A stretch of 6,735 nucleotides of DNA from assembly GCA_946481195.1 (NCBI GenBank), contig CAMLNG010000210.1:1-6735 (forward strand), given 5' to 3'. Under the pieces are notes generated by a model. The model did no database searches. It was not told where the DNA came from and saw only the letters and a list, made by a program, of their open reading frames with translations. Source of the stretch: an uncultured Chromatiaceae bacterium (GTDB lineage Bacteria; Pseudomonadota; Gammaproteobacteria; Enterobacterales; Alteromonadaceae). The translations under genes were made by a program, and so were the position numbers. Below, in pieces: positions 6,374 to 6,735 of the stretch; the stretch's first letter is position 1, and the number at the start of each line of letters is the position of its first letter.

Positions 6374-6735
6374 ATGACACAACTGGCAACTTTTGCGGGC
6401 GGATGTTTCTGGTGTATTGAAGCGGCATTTGCCCGGGTACAGGGCGTGTCTCAGGTTGTCAGCGGTTATATGGGCGGCAGCAGTGCCACCGCCAATTACC
6501 GCGCCGTTTGTACCGGCACCACCGGCCATGCCGAAGTTGTGCAGTTGCAGTTTGATCCGGCACAGGTCAGTTTCGAATTATTACTGGAGATGTTTTTTCA
6601 GCTGCATGACCCGACCACATTAAACCGTCAGGGCAACGATGTCGGCACGCAGTACCGCTCCGAAATTTTTGTGCATGATGAAACCCAGCTGCAAACCGCA
6701 ACACAATTTATAGCCAGCGTACAACCGAACTTCAG
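6374..6735 (+). CDS. msrA: Peptide methionine-S-sulfoxide reductase MsrA (3' truncated by window edge)
   Basis: Cytoplasmic repair enzyme that reduces methionine-S-sulfoxide, free or in proteins, with recycling by thioredoxin. The reading frame is open from ATG 6374 to the window edge: 120 complete codons of roughly 150-210 usual. The catalytic motif GGCFWCIE puts the nucleophilic cysteine at residue 11, with Phe12, Trp13 and Glu16 as expected; the position after Trp is Cys14, where enteric MsrA has glycine. VVSGYMGG (28-35), TGHAEVV (50-56, with the active-site Glu54), HDPTTLNRQG (78-87) and DVGTQYRS (89-96) are all standard family motifs. The protein starts almost directly at the catalytic motif, so it is the short form without an N-terminal extension. 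AAGGGA lies 5 bases before the ATG. Any resolving cysteine in the C-terminal tail lies outside the window. Confidence 0.95.
   Translation, partial: MTQLATFAGGCFWCIEAAFARVQGVSQVVSGYMGGSSATANYRAVCTGTTGHAEVVQLQFDPAQVSFELLLEMFFQLHDPTTLNRQGNDVGTQYRSEIFVHDETQLQTATQFIASVQPNF

Overview
The window reads as an ordinary chromosomal stretch of a gammaproteobacterium with moderately high GC. The corrinoid adenosyltransferase, the BtuF/BtuC/BtuD proteins and the RND pump all look closest to enteric and Alteromonas/Rheinheimera-like relatives. This placement is an inference from remembered protein sequences; no marker gene fixes the genus. I see no insertion sequence, phage gene, CRISPR array, tRNA or rRNA.

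Layout. (1) Bases 1-1392 (+) hold the C-terminal part of an HAE1-type RND multidrug efflux permease, cut by the window edge. (2) A 144-base leader holds a GC-rich hairpin and a stretch that faintly resembles pieces of a cobalamin riboswitch, but no complete riboswitch. (3) Bases 1537-4766 (+) are a compact four-gene vitamin B12 salvage operon: btuD (ATPase), btuC (permease), cobO/btuR (corrinoid adenosyltransferase) and btuF (periplasmic binding protein). btuD/btuC overlap by 4 bases and btuC/cobO by 11; cobO and btuF are 11 bases apart across a small direct repeat. (4) Facing this operon are two minus-strand genes: a small protein with a bacterial pleckstrin-homology domain (4788-5165) and an FAD-dependent, renalase-like oxidoreductase (5213-6283). 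(5) Divergent from the oxidoreductase, msrA (peptide methionine sulfoxide reductase A) starts at 6374 and runs off the right edge.

How the genes work together. BtuF would capture cobalamin that an outer-membrane BtuB (not in this window) brings into the periplasm. BtuC2D2 would move it into the cytoplasm using ATP. CobO would then adenosylate the reduced corrinoid, so uptake and activation are encoded in one transcript. The divergent oxidoreductase/msrA pair could share redox-related regulation, but only the arrangement supports that.

I did not find a convincing new biological system. The points most worth a second look are the riboswitch-poor leader of btuD, the 15-base-period repeat that duplicates the btuF start region, the overlapping hairpins inside the 3' end of btuF, and aromatic substitutions in the predicted BtuF ligand pocket.
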